NCBI GenBank assembly: GCA_016845145.1
Contig: JAERTE010000103.1
Span: 62,001-126,000, forward strand
DNA from: Rhodospirillaceae bacterium
Lineage (GTDB): Bacteria > Pseudomonadota > Alphaproteobacteria > Rhodospirillales > Casp-alpha2
Reading direction: 5' to 3'
DNA: 64,000 nt
The stretch's first letter is position 1; every line of letters begins with the position of its first letter. This document shows positions 42,956-52,940 of this stretch, piece by piece. The translations under genes and the position numbers were made by a program. Below the pieces are notes generated by a model, which was given only the letters and a program-made list of their open reading frames with translations, was not told where the DNA came from and did no database searches.

Positions 42956-44973
42956 GATTCTTGCTCTGCCTCTTCGAATGCCAACAAATCGACACCCTCG
43001 TCCACCTGATCGCCGACCCCATAGTGAACCGCCGTTACCACACCGTCCACAGGCGCCTTGATGGCATGCTCCATTTTCATGGCTTCCAACACCATGAGCG
43101 TTGTTCCGCCAACAACCTCTTCACCGGCCGTCACGTTCACCACGACGACCTTTCCGGGCATGGGTGACGCCAACACAGGTGCGTCGCCATCTTCCGCCGC
43201 CGCCAACAGTGCCGGGTCTGCTAGACGCATGCGGCAGGCGCGATGATCCAGGAATACCGTCAGATCGGTCCCCACCACAACAACCCGAGCCGCAACGCCA
43301 CGTCCATCGATAACGGCTTTCACAGTGCCATCGACGCCAACTGCACCATAGACTTCGCAATCCACGTCGCCGCCTTCTTCGTGCAACCGGAACAAATGCC
43401 CCGATGAGGTCGGAATGGCGGACACAACGATCTCGTTCTCGCCCCACCGGAACTGCAAATCCTGATGTGCCACATCATTCATCCGCCAACAATCCGACAT
43501 TGACCACGGAGTCGTCGGATCGCCTCGGAGTGATGCCTGGGTTCGAGCCTCGGCCGCGCGTTGCTCCAGCAGCCACAAACCGGCGCAAACGAACGCATCG
43601 CTGTTCGGTGTTGTATCAGAGGCAAACGAGACCGGGTCCAACCGGTCAATCATCCCCGTATCAACATCTCCGCCCCTGAACGCTTCGTCATCGACGAGAA
43701 ACTTCAAGAGCCCTCGGTTGACCGTCGGTCCGACCACCTCCACGCCGCTCAGCGTCGATGACATGCGTCGGCACGCCGCCGCGCGGTCGGTATCCCATAC
43801 GATCACTTTGGCAATCATCGGGTCGTAGAAAGACGAAACTGCCTGCCCTGCTTCGACGCCGGTATCGATGCGCACATTCATCGACGGTGCGGGAAATGCC
43901 AAATGATGAATGGCGCCAGGAGCCGGCAAGAAACCGGCATCCGGATCCTCCGCATAGAGCCGTGCTTCCATGGCGTGCCCGGTGATCGTCAATTCGTCCT
44001 GCATCATCGGCAAAGTGCCACCGGCGGCAACGCGGAACTGCCATTCCACCAAATCCTGTCCGGTGATCATCTCGGTCACCGGATGCTCAACCTGCAGGCG
44101 CGTGTTCATTTCCATGAAATAAAATGAGCCGTCTGTATCGAGTAAAAACTCAACCGTGCCTGCGTTCTCGTATCCCACCGCTTTCGCCGCATCCACGGCA
44201 GCAGCACCCATGCGCGCGCGAAGCTCTTCCGTCATGCCCGGTGCGGGGGCCTCTTCGATGACTTTTTGGTGACGGCGCTGCAGGGAGCAATCACGCTCAA
44301 ACAAATGCACGCAGTTGCCATGGCTATCGGCAAAGACCTGCACTTCCACGTGGCGCGGCTTGGTCAAGTACTTCTCCACCAGCAACCTGCCGTCGCCGAA
44401 AGACGCGACGCCTTCACGGCGGGCCGAGTCGGCGGCTTCCGCCAAATCCTCAACCCGTTCAACCACCCGCATTCCCTTGCCTCCGCCGCCCATGGCAGCC
44501 TTCAGCAGCACCGGATAGCCAATCTCGTCGGCTGATGCCGCCAACCGTTCAACGGATTGATCCTCACCGTAATAACCAGGCACTACCGGCACGCCGGCTT
44601 TCTCCATGATCGCCTTGGCGTTGTCTTTGGCGCCCATGGAGCGGATGGCATCGGCCGGCGGCCCGATGAAAATAAGCCCTGCTGCACGCACGGCATCGGC
44701 GAAATCGGCGTTCTCGGACAGAAACCCGTATCCCGGATGAATGGCGTCGGCGCCCGTGGCTTTCGCAGCGGCCAGAATTTTGTCGGCGAGCAAATAGCTC
44801 TCAGCTGCCGGCGGCGGCCCCAAATGCACCGACTGCCCGGCTTGGCGTACGTGCGGCGCATCGGCATCGGCATCGGAATAGACAGCCACGCTGGCAATGC
44901 CCATGCGCTCCGCCGTGCGCATGACCCGGCAGGCGATTTCCGCACGATTGGCGACTAGAATTTTCTGAAACAC
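42952..44973 (-). CDS. liuD: methylcrotonyl-CoA carboxylase biotin-carrying (alpha) subunit
   Basis: A 673-residue protein combining biotin carboxylase ([20 protein letters not shown], then [10 protein letters not shown] for ATP and [16 protein letters not shown]), a central linking domain, and a C-terminal biotinyl domain with Lys633 in [14 protein letters not shown]. With the beta subunit it carboxylates 3-methylcrotonyl-CoA. The start is set at GTG 44973 because family members begin [12 protein letters not shown] and GGGAG lies 10 nt upstream; a longer frame would overlap the previous gene. Propionyl- or geranyl-CoA carboxylase is less likely given the liu context. Confidence 0.9.
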   Translation of the reverse strand: MFQKILVANRAEIACRVMRTAERMGIASVAVYSDADADAPHVRQAGQSVHLGPPPAAESYLLADKILAAAKATGADAIHPGYGFLSENADFADAVRAAGLIFIGPPADAIRSMGAKDNAKAIMEKAGVPVVPGYYGEDQSVERLAASADEIGYPVLLKAAMGGGGKGMRVVERVEDLAEAADSARREGVASFGDGRLLVEKYLTKPRHVEVQVFADSHGNCVHLFERDCSLQRRHQKVIEEAPAPGMTEELRARMGAAAVDAAKAVGYENAGTVEFLLDTDGSFYFMEMNTRLQVEHPVTEMITGQDLVEWQFRVAAGGTLPMMQDELTITGHAMEARLYAEDPDAGFLPAPGAIHHLAFPAPSMNVRIDTGVEAGQAVSSFYDPMIAKVIVWDTDRAAACRRMSSTLSGVEVVGPTVNRGLLKFLVDDEAFRGGDVDTGMIDRLDPVSFASDTTPNSDAFVCAGLWLLEQRAAEARTQASLRGDPTTPWSMSDCWRMNDVAHQDLQFRWGENEIVVSAIPTSSGHLFRLHEEGGDVDCEVYGAVGVDGTVKAVIDGRGVAARVVVVGTDLTVFLDHRACRMRLADPALLAAAEDGDAPVLASPMPGKVVVVNVTAGEEVVGGTTLMVLEAMKMEHAIKAPVDGVVTAVHYGVGDQVDEGVDLLAFEEAEQES

Positions 44974-44990
44974 GTCACCGAAACTCCCTA

Positions 44991-45767
44991 CTATTCGATC
45001 CAAGCCGGTTTGCGCTTTTCCAGAAAGGCTTGAATGCCCTCCCTGCCCTCGTCCGTGGCGCGGACGTCGGCAATGCGCTTGGCCGTATCATTCAACACAC
45101 TTTCGTCCACCGGCTTATTGGCCACCGCATGGATCAAATCCTTGGCCGCGATCATCGCCGCCGGGCTGTTGTTCATCATAGTGGCCACGATGCCGTCCAC
45201 CGTCGCCTCCAGTTCATCTGCAGCAACGACCTGATGCACCAATCCCAAATCCAGCGCCGTCGCCGCATCGAACAGCTCTGCGGTCAGGAAATAGCGATGC
45301 GCCTGGCGTTCACCGATGGCGGCCACAACGTAGGGTGAGATGGTCGCCGGCGTGATGCCCAGTTTGACTTCCGAGAAGATGAAACGTGCTTTTTCCGACG
45401 CTATGGCAATATCGCATACAGACACCATGCCGACACCGCCGCCGTAGGCCGGCCCTTGAATTTGCCCGATCACAGGTTGCGGACATGTGGCTATGGTGTG
45501 CAGCATGCCGGCCAAGGCCTTACCATCGGCGACATTTTCCTCGTAGGAATACCCCGACATCCGCTTCATCCAGTTGAGGTCCGCACCGGCGCAGAAGCTT
45601 TTGCCCTCGGCCTTCAACACAATCAGCCTAACATCGGCGTTCTCGGATAACCCTGAAAACGTTTCCTGCAGGCCGGCAATCAAGGCTTCGTCGAAGGCGT
45701 TGTGCACCTCGGGCCGATTGAGCGTGACCGTGGCCCGGCCTTGATCATTGACTTCCGTCTTGAGCAT
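44991..45767 (-). CDS. liuC: enoyl-CoA hydratase (3-methylglutaconyl-CoA hydratase, LiuC-type)
   Basis: A 258-residue crotonase. The oxyanion-hole strand is FCAGADLNWMKRMSGYS, and the second oxyanion and catalytic part is QGPAYGGGVGMVSVCDIAIA with the glutamate following in FSEVKLGITPATISPYV. Its position between the two carboxylase subunits is the usual place of LiuC, which hydrates 3-methylglutaconyl-CoA to HMG-CoA. ADLNWM is typical of that clade. Confidence 0.9.
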   Translation of the reverse strand: MLKTEVNDQGRATVTLNRPEVHNAFDEALIAGLQETFSGLSENADVRLIVLKAEGKSFCAGADLNWMKRMSGYSYEENVADGKALAGMLHTIATCPQPVIGQIQGPAYGGGVGMVSVCDIAIASEKARFIFSEVKLGITPATISPYVVAAIGERQAHRYFLTAELFDAATALDLGLVHQVVAADELEATVDGIVATMMNNSPAAMIAAKDLIHAVANKPVDESVLNDTAKRIADVRATDEGREGIQAFLEKRKPAWIE

Positions 45768-45785
45768 TGTTATCTCGTCCCCCGC

Positions 45786-47393
45786 CTACATCCGGAACAC
45801 GCCGAAATCGGTCTTCTCAATCGGCGCATTGAGCGCTGCCGAAATGGAGAGCCCCAGCACCATGCGCGTGTCCTTGGGATCAATAACGCCGTCATCCCAA
45901 AGCCGCGCGCTGGCATAGTACGGGTGTCCTTGGTGTTCATATTGGTCGAGGATCGGCTGCTTGAACGCGGCCTCTTCATCCTCGGGCCACGTTTCTCCAC
46001 GGGCCTCCATGCTGTCGCGTTTGACCGTCGACAACACCGACGAGGCTTGCTCGCCCCCCATCACCGAAATCCGCGCGTTCGGCCACATCCACAAGAACTT
46101 TGGCGAATAAGCCCGCCCGCACATGGAATAGTTTCCCGCACCGAAGCTGCCGCCGATAATCACCGTGAATTTCGGCACCGCGGCGGATGCCACAGCGGTA
46201 ACCATCTTCGCGCCATCACGGGCAATGCCGCCCGATTCGTATTTCTGCCCAACCATGAAGCCGGCGATGTTCTGCAGGAACACCAGCGGGATTTTGCGTT
46301 GTGCGCAAAGCTCGATGAAGTGTGAGCCTTTCAGAGCAGATTCGGAAAACAGGATACCGTTGTTGGCGATAATACCGACCGGATAGCCGAAGATGCGTGC
46401 GAACCCGCAAATCAGCGTGGTGCCGTAAAGCTGCTTGAACTCGTCGAAACGCGATCCATCGACAATGCGCGCAATCACCTCGCGCACATCGTAAGGTTTT
46501 TTCAAGTCTTGCGGCACCATGCCGTAAATGTCTTCCAGCGGATAGGCGGGCTCTTCAGGCTCACGCACATCCATGTCGACGTTTTTGACGCGGTTCAGGT
46601 TCTCCACCGCGCGCCGTGCCAATGCGAGCGCGTGGTCATCGTCGCGCGCCATGTGGTCGGTGACGCCGGAAACCTTGGAATGCACCTCAGCACCGCCCAA
46701 ATCCTCGGCTGATACCACCTCGCCGGTGGCCGCCTTAACCAACGGCGGACCGCCCAAAAAGATCGTGCCTTGCTTCTCAACGATGATGCTCTCGTCACAC
46801 ATGGCCGGCACATAGGCGCCGCCCGCCGTGCACGAACCCATGACCACGGCGATTTGTGGGATGCCCTGGCCGCTCATGTTGGCTTGGTTGTAGAAAATCC
46901 GCCCGAAATGGTCGCGGCCGGGAAACACGTCGTCTTGTTCCGGCAAAAAGGCACCACCGGAATCGACCAGATAAATACATGGCAGGTTGTTCTGCTGCGC
47001 CACTTCCTGCGCCCGCAAGTGTTTCTTTACCGTGATCGGATAGTAGGTCCCGCCCTTGACGGTGGCGTCGTTGGCGACCACGACGACCTCCGTACCGGCC
47101 ACGCGGCCAATACCGGTGATCACGCCGCCGGCCGGCACTGGGCTTTCGTACATGTCGTGTCCGGCGAGCTGCGAGAACTCCAAGAACGGTGAGCCCGGAT
47201 CGAGCAACCGCCGAACCCGTTCCCGCGGCAGTAGCTTGCCGCGCGCCGTGTGCTTGTCACGCGCCCGCTCGCCGCCACCTTGTTTTGCCTCACCGACGAC
47301 CCGGCGCAAATCCTCAACGACCTTGCGCATGTCGGCGGCATTGGCCTTGAACTCGTCGGAATTCGGAATTGCGGCTGTCCGGATAACGCTCAT
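45786..47393 (-). CDS. liuB: methylcrotonyl-CoA carboxylase carboxyltransferase (beta) subunit
   Basis: A 535-residue carboxyltransferase. [20 protein letters not shown] opens the N-domain and is followed by a biotin-binding glycine loop ([17 protein letters not shown]). The C-domain holds [20 protein letters not shown] and [18 protein letters not shown], both typical of the MCC beta branch. It pairs with the alpha subunit two genes downstream. It starts 3 nt after the rhodanese stop, so it is tightly coupled. Confidence 0.93.
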   Translation of the reverse strand: MSVIRTAAIPNSDEFKANAADMRKVVEDLRRVVGEAKQGGGERARDKHTARGKLLPRERVRRLLDPGSPFLEFSQLAGHDMYESPVPAGGVITGIGRVAGTEVVVVANDATVKGGTYYPITVKKHLRAQEVAQQNNLPCIYLVDSGGAFLPEQDDVFPGRDHFGRIFYNQANMSGQGIPQIAVVMGSCTAGGAYVPAMCDESIIVEKQGTIFLGGPPLVKAATGEVVSAEDLGGAEVHSKVSGVTDHMARDDDHALALARRAVENLNRVKNVDMDVREPEEPAYPLEDIYGMVPQDLKKPYDVREVIARIVDGSRFDEFKQLYGTTLICGFARIFGYPVGIIANNGILFSESALKGSHFIELCAQRKIPLVFLQNIAGFMVGQKYESGGIARDGAKMVTAVASAAVPKFTVIIGGSFGAGNYSMCGRAYSPKFLWMWPNARISVMGGEQASSVLSTVKRDSMEARGETWPEDEEAAFKQPILDQYEHQGHPYYASARLWDDGVIDPKDTRMVLGLSISAALNAPIEKTDFGVFRM

Positions 47394-47396
47394 GAT

Positions 47397-47807
47397 CTAT
47401 TGCTTCTTCTTTGTCTCATCGATGGGACCACCGGCCTCTTTCCAGCCACCGAACCCTTCGGCGAAATGCACAATGTTGGGAAAGCCCATATCCTGCAGAG
47501 TTTTCGCCGCCAATGCGGAACGCCAAGCGGCGGCGCAAAACAACACGTAGGTTTTAGTCTCGTCACCGAACACCGGCTTGTGGTACTTGCTCTCCGGGTC
47601 AAACCAAAACTCCAGCATGCCGCGCGGCGCGTGGATGGAGCCGGGAATGGTGCCATCGCGCTCCAGCTCGCGCACGTCGCGGATATCGACGAATACCATT
47701 TCGTCGTCGGCGATTTTCTCGATAGCTTCTTCGGTGGACATGGTGATGACCACGGCCTCGGCTTCTTCCACCAATTCCTTGATGCCCTTTTTCAGCTTAA
47801 TAGCCAT
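47397..47807 (-). CDS. single-domain rhodanese-like protein
   Basis: A 136-residue cytoplasmic sulfurtransferase-like protein. FVDIRDVRELERDGTIPGSI and YVLFCAAAWRSALAAKTL, the latter with the active cysteine, then GWKEAGGPI near the end. A coiled or linker segment of about 25 residues precedes the domain. It sits in the liu operon, 3 nt upstream of the carboxylase beta gene. A rhodanese in this spot may supply sulfur or guard a thiol enzyme, but there is no direct evidence. Confidence 0.85.
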   Translation of the reverse strand: MAIKLKKGIKELVEEAEAVVITMSTEEAIEKIADDEMVFVDIRDVRELERDGTIPGSIHAPRGMLEFWFDPESKYHKPVFGDETKTYVLFCAAAWRSALAAKTLQDMGFPNIVHFAEGFGGWKEAGGPIDETKKKQ

Positions 47808-47829
47808 TCTTGTCGTTCCTTTTCGTCTA

Positions 47830-48432
47830 TTACCAACCGCCGCGTTCGATCCAGCGGCGTATCATCCACATGCGGTCCGATCCCCAGAACCCTTCACCGT
47901 CGACAATGAAATACGGCGCGCCGAAGACGCCCGCATCGATGGCCGATTGGGTCTCGTCCTTGAGGCGTTGCTTCACTTTGTCATCAGCCAGCGCCGCCGC
48001 CAATTCGGCATGATCTATGCCTAGCGGCGCGGCCACTTCCGCCACTGCATCGGGCGAGCCGATGTCTTGGCCGCGACCGAAATAGGTCATAAACACTTCC
48101 TTGGCGAACTGTTTGGCCAGCGCCGGGTCGCGATCATGTATCCAATAGTACGCGCGCGCCGCGGCAACGGTACTGATTGGGAAACCTTCCGGCATCGTCC
48201 ACGGGACATTCATGTAACGCGACAGACGCTGCCAATCTTTTTCGCAGTACTCGCCCTTCATCGGGATGGTGCTCAGCGGTTGTGCGCCGGTGACGCTGAA
48301 CAAAGCGCCCAACAAAAACGGTTTCCATTCCACATCACGGCCAAGCGCCTCGCAGGTCTCTTCGATCTTGAAGGTCGCAAAATAGGAATACGGCGACGCG
48401 AACTCGAAATAGAATTTTACCGGTTCAGACAT
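47830..48432 (-). CDS. 2-hydroxychromene-2-carboxylate isomerase-like (DsbA/kappa-GST) protein
   Basis: A 200-residue protein of the DsbA-like thioredoxin superfamily without a CxxC. The start FYFEFASPYSYFATFKIEE has the serine that contacts glutathione in HCCA isomerase and kappa GST. VFGAPYFIVDGEGFWGSDRM is the C-terminal signature. HCCA isomerase acts in naphthalene breakdown; copies in non-aromatic operons are common and their substrates unknown. The ATG at 48432 is chosen since MSEPVKFYFEF fits the family; its 3' end runs into the rhodanese gene after 22 nt. Confidence 0.85.
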   Translation of the reverse strand: MSEPVKFYFEFASPYSYFATFKIEETCEALGRDVEWKPFLLGALFSVTGAQPLSTIPMKGEYCEKDWQRLSRYMNVPWTMPEGFPISTVAAARAYYWIHDRDPALAKQFAKEVFMTYFGRGQDIGSPDAVAEVAAPLGIDHAELAAALADDKVKQRLKDETQSAIDAGVFGAPYFIVDGEGFWGSDRMWMIRRWIERGGW

Positions 48433-48440
48433 AGCCCCTC

Positions 48441-49124
48441 CTACCAAGGCAACGACGTGCCATCGTAATTGAAGAATTCACCGCTATCGCTTGTCGTCAA
48501 ACCGGCGATCGTGCCGCGTAAGCCGGTGACGCTGGTAACCTCGTCGATATCGGCCCCTGGGCCGCCCATATCGGTTTGCACCCACCCGGGATGGAACATT
48601 ACGCATATGATGCCGCGTGCCGCCACGTCATTGGCGAAAATCCGCATCACCATGTTCACCGCCGCCTTGGATGACCGATAAATATAATCGGCGCCGCTCG
48701 TGGTGCCGCCGATGGACGCCATAATGGATGAGATCGTCACTACTTTCTTCTGATCGCTCGCGGCCACGTGGTCGGCAAAGGCGGTCGAAATTTTCAGGGG
48801 CGACAACGTGTTGGTCCTGAGCACCTGTTCCCACTCGGCGTAATCCATGTCCGCCGCGCCCATGCCGCGCGGTCCGTAAATTCCGGCGTTGTTGACCAGC
48901 ACGTCGATGGCCGTACCTTGCAGATCACTCGCCAGACGATCGACCTGGCGGTGATCCGTCACATCCAGGCCATGTACTTGCACATCACCTTCGATGGTCG
49001 CCAGCTCGCCCACCCCGATGGGGTTGCGGCAGGTGGCGATCACCGTCCAGCCATCGGCTGCATACTGACGCGCCTGCTCCAGTCCAAGACCACGATTTGC
49101 GCCGGTAATCATTACTGTTGGCAT
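48441..49124 (-). CDS. short-chain dehydrogenase/reductase (SDR)
   Basis: A 227-residue NAD(P)-dependent oxidoreductase. ITGANRGLGLEQARQYAADG is the cofactor motif, VNNAGIYGPRG the structural motif, and the catalytic triad is Ser/Tyr/Lys in ISSIMASIGG and YIYRSSKAAV. It resembles the C-factor/carbonyl reductase group acting on small carbonyls. It follows the RidA gene by 3 nt. The product in the liu context is unknown. Confidence 0.88.
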   Translation of the reverse strand: MPTVMITGANRGLGLEQARQYAADGWTVIATCRNPIGVGELATIEGDVQVHGLDVTDHRQVDRLASDLQGTAIDVLVNNAGIYGPRGMGAADMDYAEWEQVLRTNTLSPLKISTAFADHVAASDQKKVVTISSIMASIGGTTSGADYIYRSSKAAVNMVMRIFANDVAARGIICVMFHPGWVQTDMGGPGADIDEVTSVTGLRGTIAGLTTSDSGEFFNYDGTSLPW

Positions 49125-49127
49125 CGC

Positions 49128-49517
49128 CTAGTTCTCCTTCCGCATTCGTGCGGTGACTTCAATCTCGACCTTCATACGCGGGTCGATCAATGCCGCGATG
49201 ATCGCCGTGGCGGCGGGCCGGGTGTCGGCGAAATGCTCTCCGATAACCGACCCGACTGTATCCCAATCGGCCCCATCCGCCACGGTATACCGTGCCCGCA
49301 CCACGTCAGCGAGCGATGCCCCGGCTTCAGCCAGGGCATCCTGGATATTGTGGAACGTCTGGCGGGTCTGCTCAGCCACGTCGGAGGCAATCGTGCCGGC
49401 GGCGTAGTCGAAACCGGTTGTGCCGGCAACGAACACCCACTCGCCCTCGACCACGGCCCGGGAGTAACCGTACCGGGCCTCGAGCTCTGAACCCGATGAG
49501 ATCAGACGCCGCGTCAT
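49128..49517 (-). CDS. ridA: RidA (YjgF/YER057c/UK114) family protein
   Basis: A 129-residue protein of the imine/enamine deaminase superfamily. VEGEWVFVAGTTGFDYAAGT, then QTFHNIQDALAEAGASLADV and late AALIDPRMKVEIEVTARM. The RidA arginine that binds the carboxylate would be in the ALIDPRMKVEIE segment (Arg before Met). RidA removes reactive enamines made by PLP enzymes. Here it lies between thiolase and SDR genes, so a branched-chain amine or imine product may be its target. Confidence 0.85.
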   Translation of the reverse strand: MTRRLISSGSELEARYGYSRAVVEGEWVFVAGTTGFDYAAGTIASDVAEQTRQTFHNIQDALAEAGASLADVVRARYTVADGADWDTVGSVIGEHFADTRPAATAIIAALIDPRMKVEIEVTARMRKEN

Positions 49518-49525
49518 CCCCGCGC

Positions 49526-50716
49526 TCAGTTCACCCGTTCGATAGCAACAGCTGTTGCTTCGCCACCACCGATGCAGAGCGATGCAACGCCTTTCTCGAG
49601 ATCATATTTCTCAAGCGCGTTCATCAACGTGACGATGATACGCGAGCCCGACGCACCGACCGGATGGCCAAGCGCACAAGCACCGCCGTGCACGTTAATT
49701 TTGTCGTGTGGGATGTCGAGGTCGCGCATGGCGGCCATGGCGACGACGGCGAAGGCTTCGTTGACCTCAAACAGATCGACGTCGTCTTTCGACCAGCCCG
49801 ACTTTTCCAATACCTTCTCGATGGAGCCGATGGGCGCCGTGGTGAACCACTGCGGCTCTTGCGAGTGGGTTGCATGCGCATGAATGACGGCCTTCGGCGC
49901 AAGACCGCGCTGCTCGGCTTCGGAGCGCCGCATCAGCACCAAAGCCGCCGCACCATCCGAGATCGAAGACGAGTTTGCCGGTGTCACCGTGCCGTCCTTG
50001 CGGAATGCCGGTTTGAGCTGCGGAATTTTGTCGATGTTGGCGTTGAATGGCTGTTCGTCGCTATCGACCACGGTTTCGCCCTTGCGGGTCTTAACCGTCA
50101 CCGGTTCGATTTCCGGCTTGAAGGTGCCGTCCTCAACCGCCTTCTTGGCGCGGGTCAGCGACTCGATGGCATATGCGTCCTGCGCTTCGCGGGTGAACTG
50201 GTAATGTTCAGCACAATCCTCGGCATAGGAGCCCATCAGCTTACCCTCGTCGTAGGCATCTTCCAGGCCATCCATGAACATGTGGTCCTGCACTGTGTCT
50301 CCGGCGCCCAGCCGATAGCCGTTACGCGCCTTGGGCAGGATGTACGGCGCTTGGGTCATGCTCTCCATGCCACCGGCAATCATCACTTCGGCCGAGCCCG
50401 CCAATATGTTGTCGTGTGCCAACATGGCCGATTTCATGGCCGAGCCACACATCTTGGAAATCGTCGTCGCGCCCGAGCTCCAGGGCACGCCCGCGTTGTG
50501 CGCGGCTTGGCGGGCCGGCGCCTGACGCACACCGGCAAACAAGCAAAGCCCCATGATGACTTCGGCAACGTCCTGAGCTGGCACTCCTGCACGCTCAAGC
50601 GCCGATTTTATGGCGATGCCGCCCAGTTCCGGCGCGCTCACCGCTGAGAGCGAACCTTGAAAGCCGCCCATGGGGGTACGCGCGGCGCCGACAATAACAA
50701 TGGGATCATCTAACAT
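49526..50716 (-). CDS. acetyl-CoA C-acetyltransferase (thiolase)
   Basis: A 396-residue thiolase. The nucleophilic cysteine lies in TISKMCGSAMKSAMLA. The active histidine lies in NVHGGACALGHPVGASGSRI and the second cysteine in ASLCIGGGEATAVAIE. It can cleave acetoacetyl-CoA to two acetyl-CoA, closing leucine catabolism, or run in the reverse direction. An acetoacetate-activating enzyme would be needed and is not visible in the operon. It lies upstream of ridA by 8 nt. Confidence 0.92.
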   Translation of the reverse strand: MLDDPIVIVGAARTPMGGFQGSLSAVSAPELGGIAIKSALERAGVPAQDVAEVIMGLCLFAGVRQAPARQAAHNAGVPWSSGATTISKMCGSAMKSAMLAHDNILAGSAEVMIAGGMESMTQAPYILPKARNGYRLGAGDTVQDHMFMDGLEDAYDEGKLMGSYAEDCAEHYQFTREAQDAYAIESLTRAKKAVEDGTFKPEIEPVTVKTRKGETVVDSDEQPFNANIDKIPQLKPAFRKDGTVTPANSSSISDGAAALVLMRRSEAEQRGLAPKAVIHAHATHSQEPQWFTTAPIGSIEKVLEKSGWSKDDVDLFEVNEAFAVVAMAAMRDLDIPHDKINVHGGACALGHPVGASGSRIIVTLMNALEKYDLEKGVASLCIGGGEATAVAIERVN

Positions 50717-50730
50717 AGCTGTTTCCTCTC

Positions 50731-51225
50731 CTAGGATTTGTTCTCAAAGGGCGAGCCGTCCTTACGGGTGAACGCGATCCCGCGCCCGTCCGACGACACA
50801 CCGTGTAAGTCGATATCTGAATAACTGCACACATCACCGGGCGGCCGATCACCAACCACCAGATAAGCCGCGTGCGCATCGCTGTCGTTTCGCAGACAAT
50901 GGCCGTCTGCCTTATTGGCCGGAAAACCCGCCGCCTGGCCTGGGCGAAGCGACTGTTCACCCGCATCGGTGATCAACGTCAGCTCGCCTTCCAGCATGTA
51001 GACGAACTCGTCTTGCTCGGAATGCCAATGGCGCTGTGACGACACCTCGCCCGGCGGCACGTGCACTAGGTTCACGCCGAAATGCGTCAGGCCCAAGGCA
51101 TCGCCGATGGCGCGCTTTTTACGGCCCTTCGAGGTCTCATTCAACGGCGGCGGATAAATCGTTCCCATTGTGGGCTCCAGCGCCATGGGGTCGGTCAGGA
51201 TGTTGGCTTTGGCCTTATCCGTCAT
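50731..51225 (-). CDS. cupin-domain protein
   Basis: A 164-residue protein. Cupin motif 1 is SSQRHWHSEQDEFVYMLEGE (two His and a Glu as metal ligands), and motif 2 lies near PANKADGHCLRN. It opens with a polar leader (MTDKAKANILTDPMALEPT). Such small cupins may be dioxygenases, isomerases or sensors; the substrate is unknown. The ATG at 51225 overlaps the stop of the membrane-protein gene by 4 nt, so it belongs to the liu operon. Confidence 0.8.
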   Translation of the reverse strand: MTDKAKANILTDPMALEPTMGTIYPPPLNETSKGRKKRAIGDALGLTHFGVNLVHVPPGEVSSQRHWHSEQDEFVYMLEGELTLITDAGEQSLRPGQAAGFPANKADGHCLRNDSDAHAAYLVVGDRPPGDVCSYSDIDLHGVSSDGRGIAFTRKDGSPFENKS

Positions 51226-51677
51226 AGGTCCCACACTCCCCTGCCATGTCCTGCCAATATCGGTGCAAACGGCAACACCAGACAAAATCCATACATCACC
51301 ATGGCCACCCTAGCCACTATACCCCAGCGCTTATCGACGCAATTGTCCGCACAGCGCCAAACGCCAATTGTCGCCCAAACCGCAAAGACGCTGTATGCCG
51401 CAATCAACACCACCGCACCCGTCGCCAGCCCCGCCACACCGGCATCGAGCGAGGCCGGGTCGACCGCGAACCCCAACACCATGGCAACGATCATAAATCC
51501 AAACCCAACACCGCCGACAATGCCGTGCCCGGCGACAAAGCACACCCAAAACGCCCGCCACAGTTCCATCCGCCCGAGCCAACCGTCTTTCCACCACACG
51601 CCAATGGGATCATTGGGCCCCGGTGCTCCTGGACCGGTGCCGAATTGGTCGATGAAGATGGGAGTTGGGTCGGCCAT
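51222..51677 (-). CDS. small membrane protein in the liu operon
   Basis: A 151-residue protein with three or four hydrophobic helices, about 36-60, 66-93 and 108-135. The N-terminus (MADPTPIFIDQFGTGPGAPG) is polar and contains WWKDGWLGR before the first helix. I do not recognise a family. It follows the LiuA gene by only 4 nt and overlaps the cupin start by 4 nt, so it is fully embedded in the operon. It may carry a branched-chain acid or tie an enzyme to the membrane; no evidence decides. Confidence 0.7.
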   Translation of the reverse strand: MADPTPIFIDQFGTGPGAPGPNDPIGVWWKDGWLGRMELWRAFWVCFVAGHGIVGGVGFGFMIVAMVLGFAVDPASLDAGVAGLATGAVVLIAAYSVFAVWATIGVWRCADNCVDKRWGIVARVAMVMYGFCLVLPFAPILAGHGRGVWDL

Positions 51678-51681
51678 AAAT

Positions 51682-52854
51682 CTACGTCGTCTCCTGGAAC
51701 AATTCACGCCCGATCAACCAGCGGCGGATTTCGGACGTGCCGGCGCCGATTTCGTAGAGTTTGGCGTCACGCAGCAATCGGCCCGTCGGGTATTCATTGA
51801 TGTAACCGTTGCCGCCCAGGCACTGGATCGCCTCCAGCGCCATCCAGGTGGCTTTCTCGGCGGCGTAGAGGATTGCGCCGGCGGCATCCTTGCGCGTCGT
51901 CTGCCCGCGGTCGCAGGCCTTGGCCACGGCGTATACATAGGACTTGGTGGCGTTCATGGTGGTGTACATGTCGGCAAGCTTGCCCTGCATCAACTGAAAC
52001 TCACCAATGGCCTGACCGAACTGCTTGCGCTCATGCATGTAGGGCACGACCACGTCCATGCAAGCCTGCATGATACCGGTGGGGCCGGCGGCAAGCACGG
52101 CGCGCTCATAATCCAGACCGCTCATCAGCACGTTGACACCGCGCCCAACCTCGCCCAGCACGTTTTCGTCGGGGACCTCGCAATCGGTGAACACCAACTC
52201 GCAAGTGTTGGAGCCGCGCATACCCAGCTTGTCGAGTTTCTGTGCGGTTGAGAACCCCGTAAAGCCCTTCTCAATGATGAAGGCGGTAATCCCGCGCGGC
52301 CCACCTTCCGGATCGGTCTTGGCATAGACCACCAACGTGTCGGCGTCGGGGCCGTTGGTGATCCACATCTTGTTGCCGTTGAGGATGTAGTGGTCGCCCT
52401 TTTTGTCGGCGCGCAGCTTCATGGAGACCACGTCGGACCCTGCACCCGGCTCGCTCATGGCCAGCGCGCCGACGTGCTCGCCGGAGATCAGTTTCGGCAG
52501 GTACTTGGCGCGCTGCGCCTCATTGCCGTTGCGGCGGATTTGGTTGACGCAGAGATTGGAGTGCGCGCCATATGACAGCCCAACTGAAGCCGACGCCCGG
52601 CTGATTTCCTCAACCGCGATGCAATGTTCCAGATATCCCATGCCGGCGCCGCCGTATTCTTCCTCCACGGTGACACCCAATACCCCCAAATCGCCCATCT
52701 TGCGCCAGAGATCAACGGGAAATTCGTTCTTCTCATCAATATCGGCGGCGCGCGGCGCCACTTCGTCAGCGGCAAAGCTGCGCACAGAATCACGCAGCAT
52801 CTCAGCGGTTTCGCCCAAGTCGAAATCGAGGCTAGGGTATTCATTGGGGATCAT
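51682..52854 (-). CDS. liuA: isovaleryl-CoA dehydrogenase
   Basis: A 390-residue acyl-CoA dehydrogenase. The FAD and substrate loop is [39 protein letters not shown] follows. The helix with [19 protein letters not shown] places the catalytic glutamate (in YERAV) where human IVD has Glu254, as opposed to other ACADs with Glu near the C-terminus. [20 protein letters not shown] and [20 protein letters not shown] close the protein. The ATG at 52854 is chosen from family length. It feeds electrons to ETF and starts the leucine-specific steps. Confidence 0.93.
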   Translation of the reverse strand: MIPNEYPSLDFDLGETAEMLRDSVRSFAADEVAPRAADIDEKNEFPVDLWRKMGDLGVLGVTVEEEYGGAGMGYLEHCIAVEEISRASASVGLSYGAHSNLCVNQIRRNGNEAQRAKYLPKLISGEHVGALAMSEPGAGSDVVSMKLRADKKGDHYILNGNKMWITNGPDADTLVVYAKTDPEGGPRGITAFIIEKGFTGFSTAQKLDKLGMRGSNTCELVFTDCEVPDENVLGEVGRGVNVLMSGLDYERAVLAAGPTGIMQACMDVVVPYMHERKQFGQAIGEFQLMQGKLADMYTTMNATKSYVYAVAKACDRGQTTRKDAAGAILYAAEKATWMALEAIQCLGGNGYINEYPTGRLLRDAKLYEIGAGTSEIRRWLIGRELFQETT

Positions 52855-52906
52855 GCTTTGTCTCCCTGGGATCCTAACAATTGTTGTAGCGGACCGGGCG
52901 GCCCAC

Positions 52907-52940
52907 GCCAAATCAACCTTTTGGCCAAATCAACCTTTTA
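52907..52940. repeat. 17-bp tandem duplication across a stop codon
   Basis: Two adjacent 17-bp copies (GCCAAATCAACCTTTTG, with the last base A in the second) lie at 52907-52923 and 52924-52940. The second contains the last codons and TGA stop (52930-52932, minus strand) of the thioesterase gene. The copies differ by one base. Confidence 0.85.

Noticed and set aside
49292..50647. A 451-codon plus-strand open frame opposite the thiolase and RidA genes
   Set aside because: It is rich in Arg, His and Gly with no motif, typical of an antisense shadow of high-GC coding sequence.
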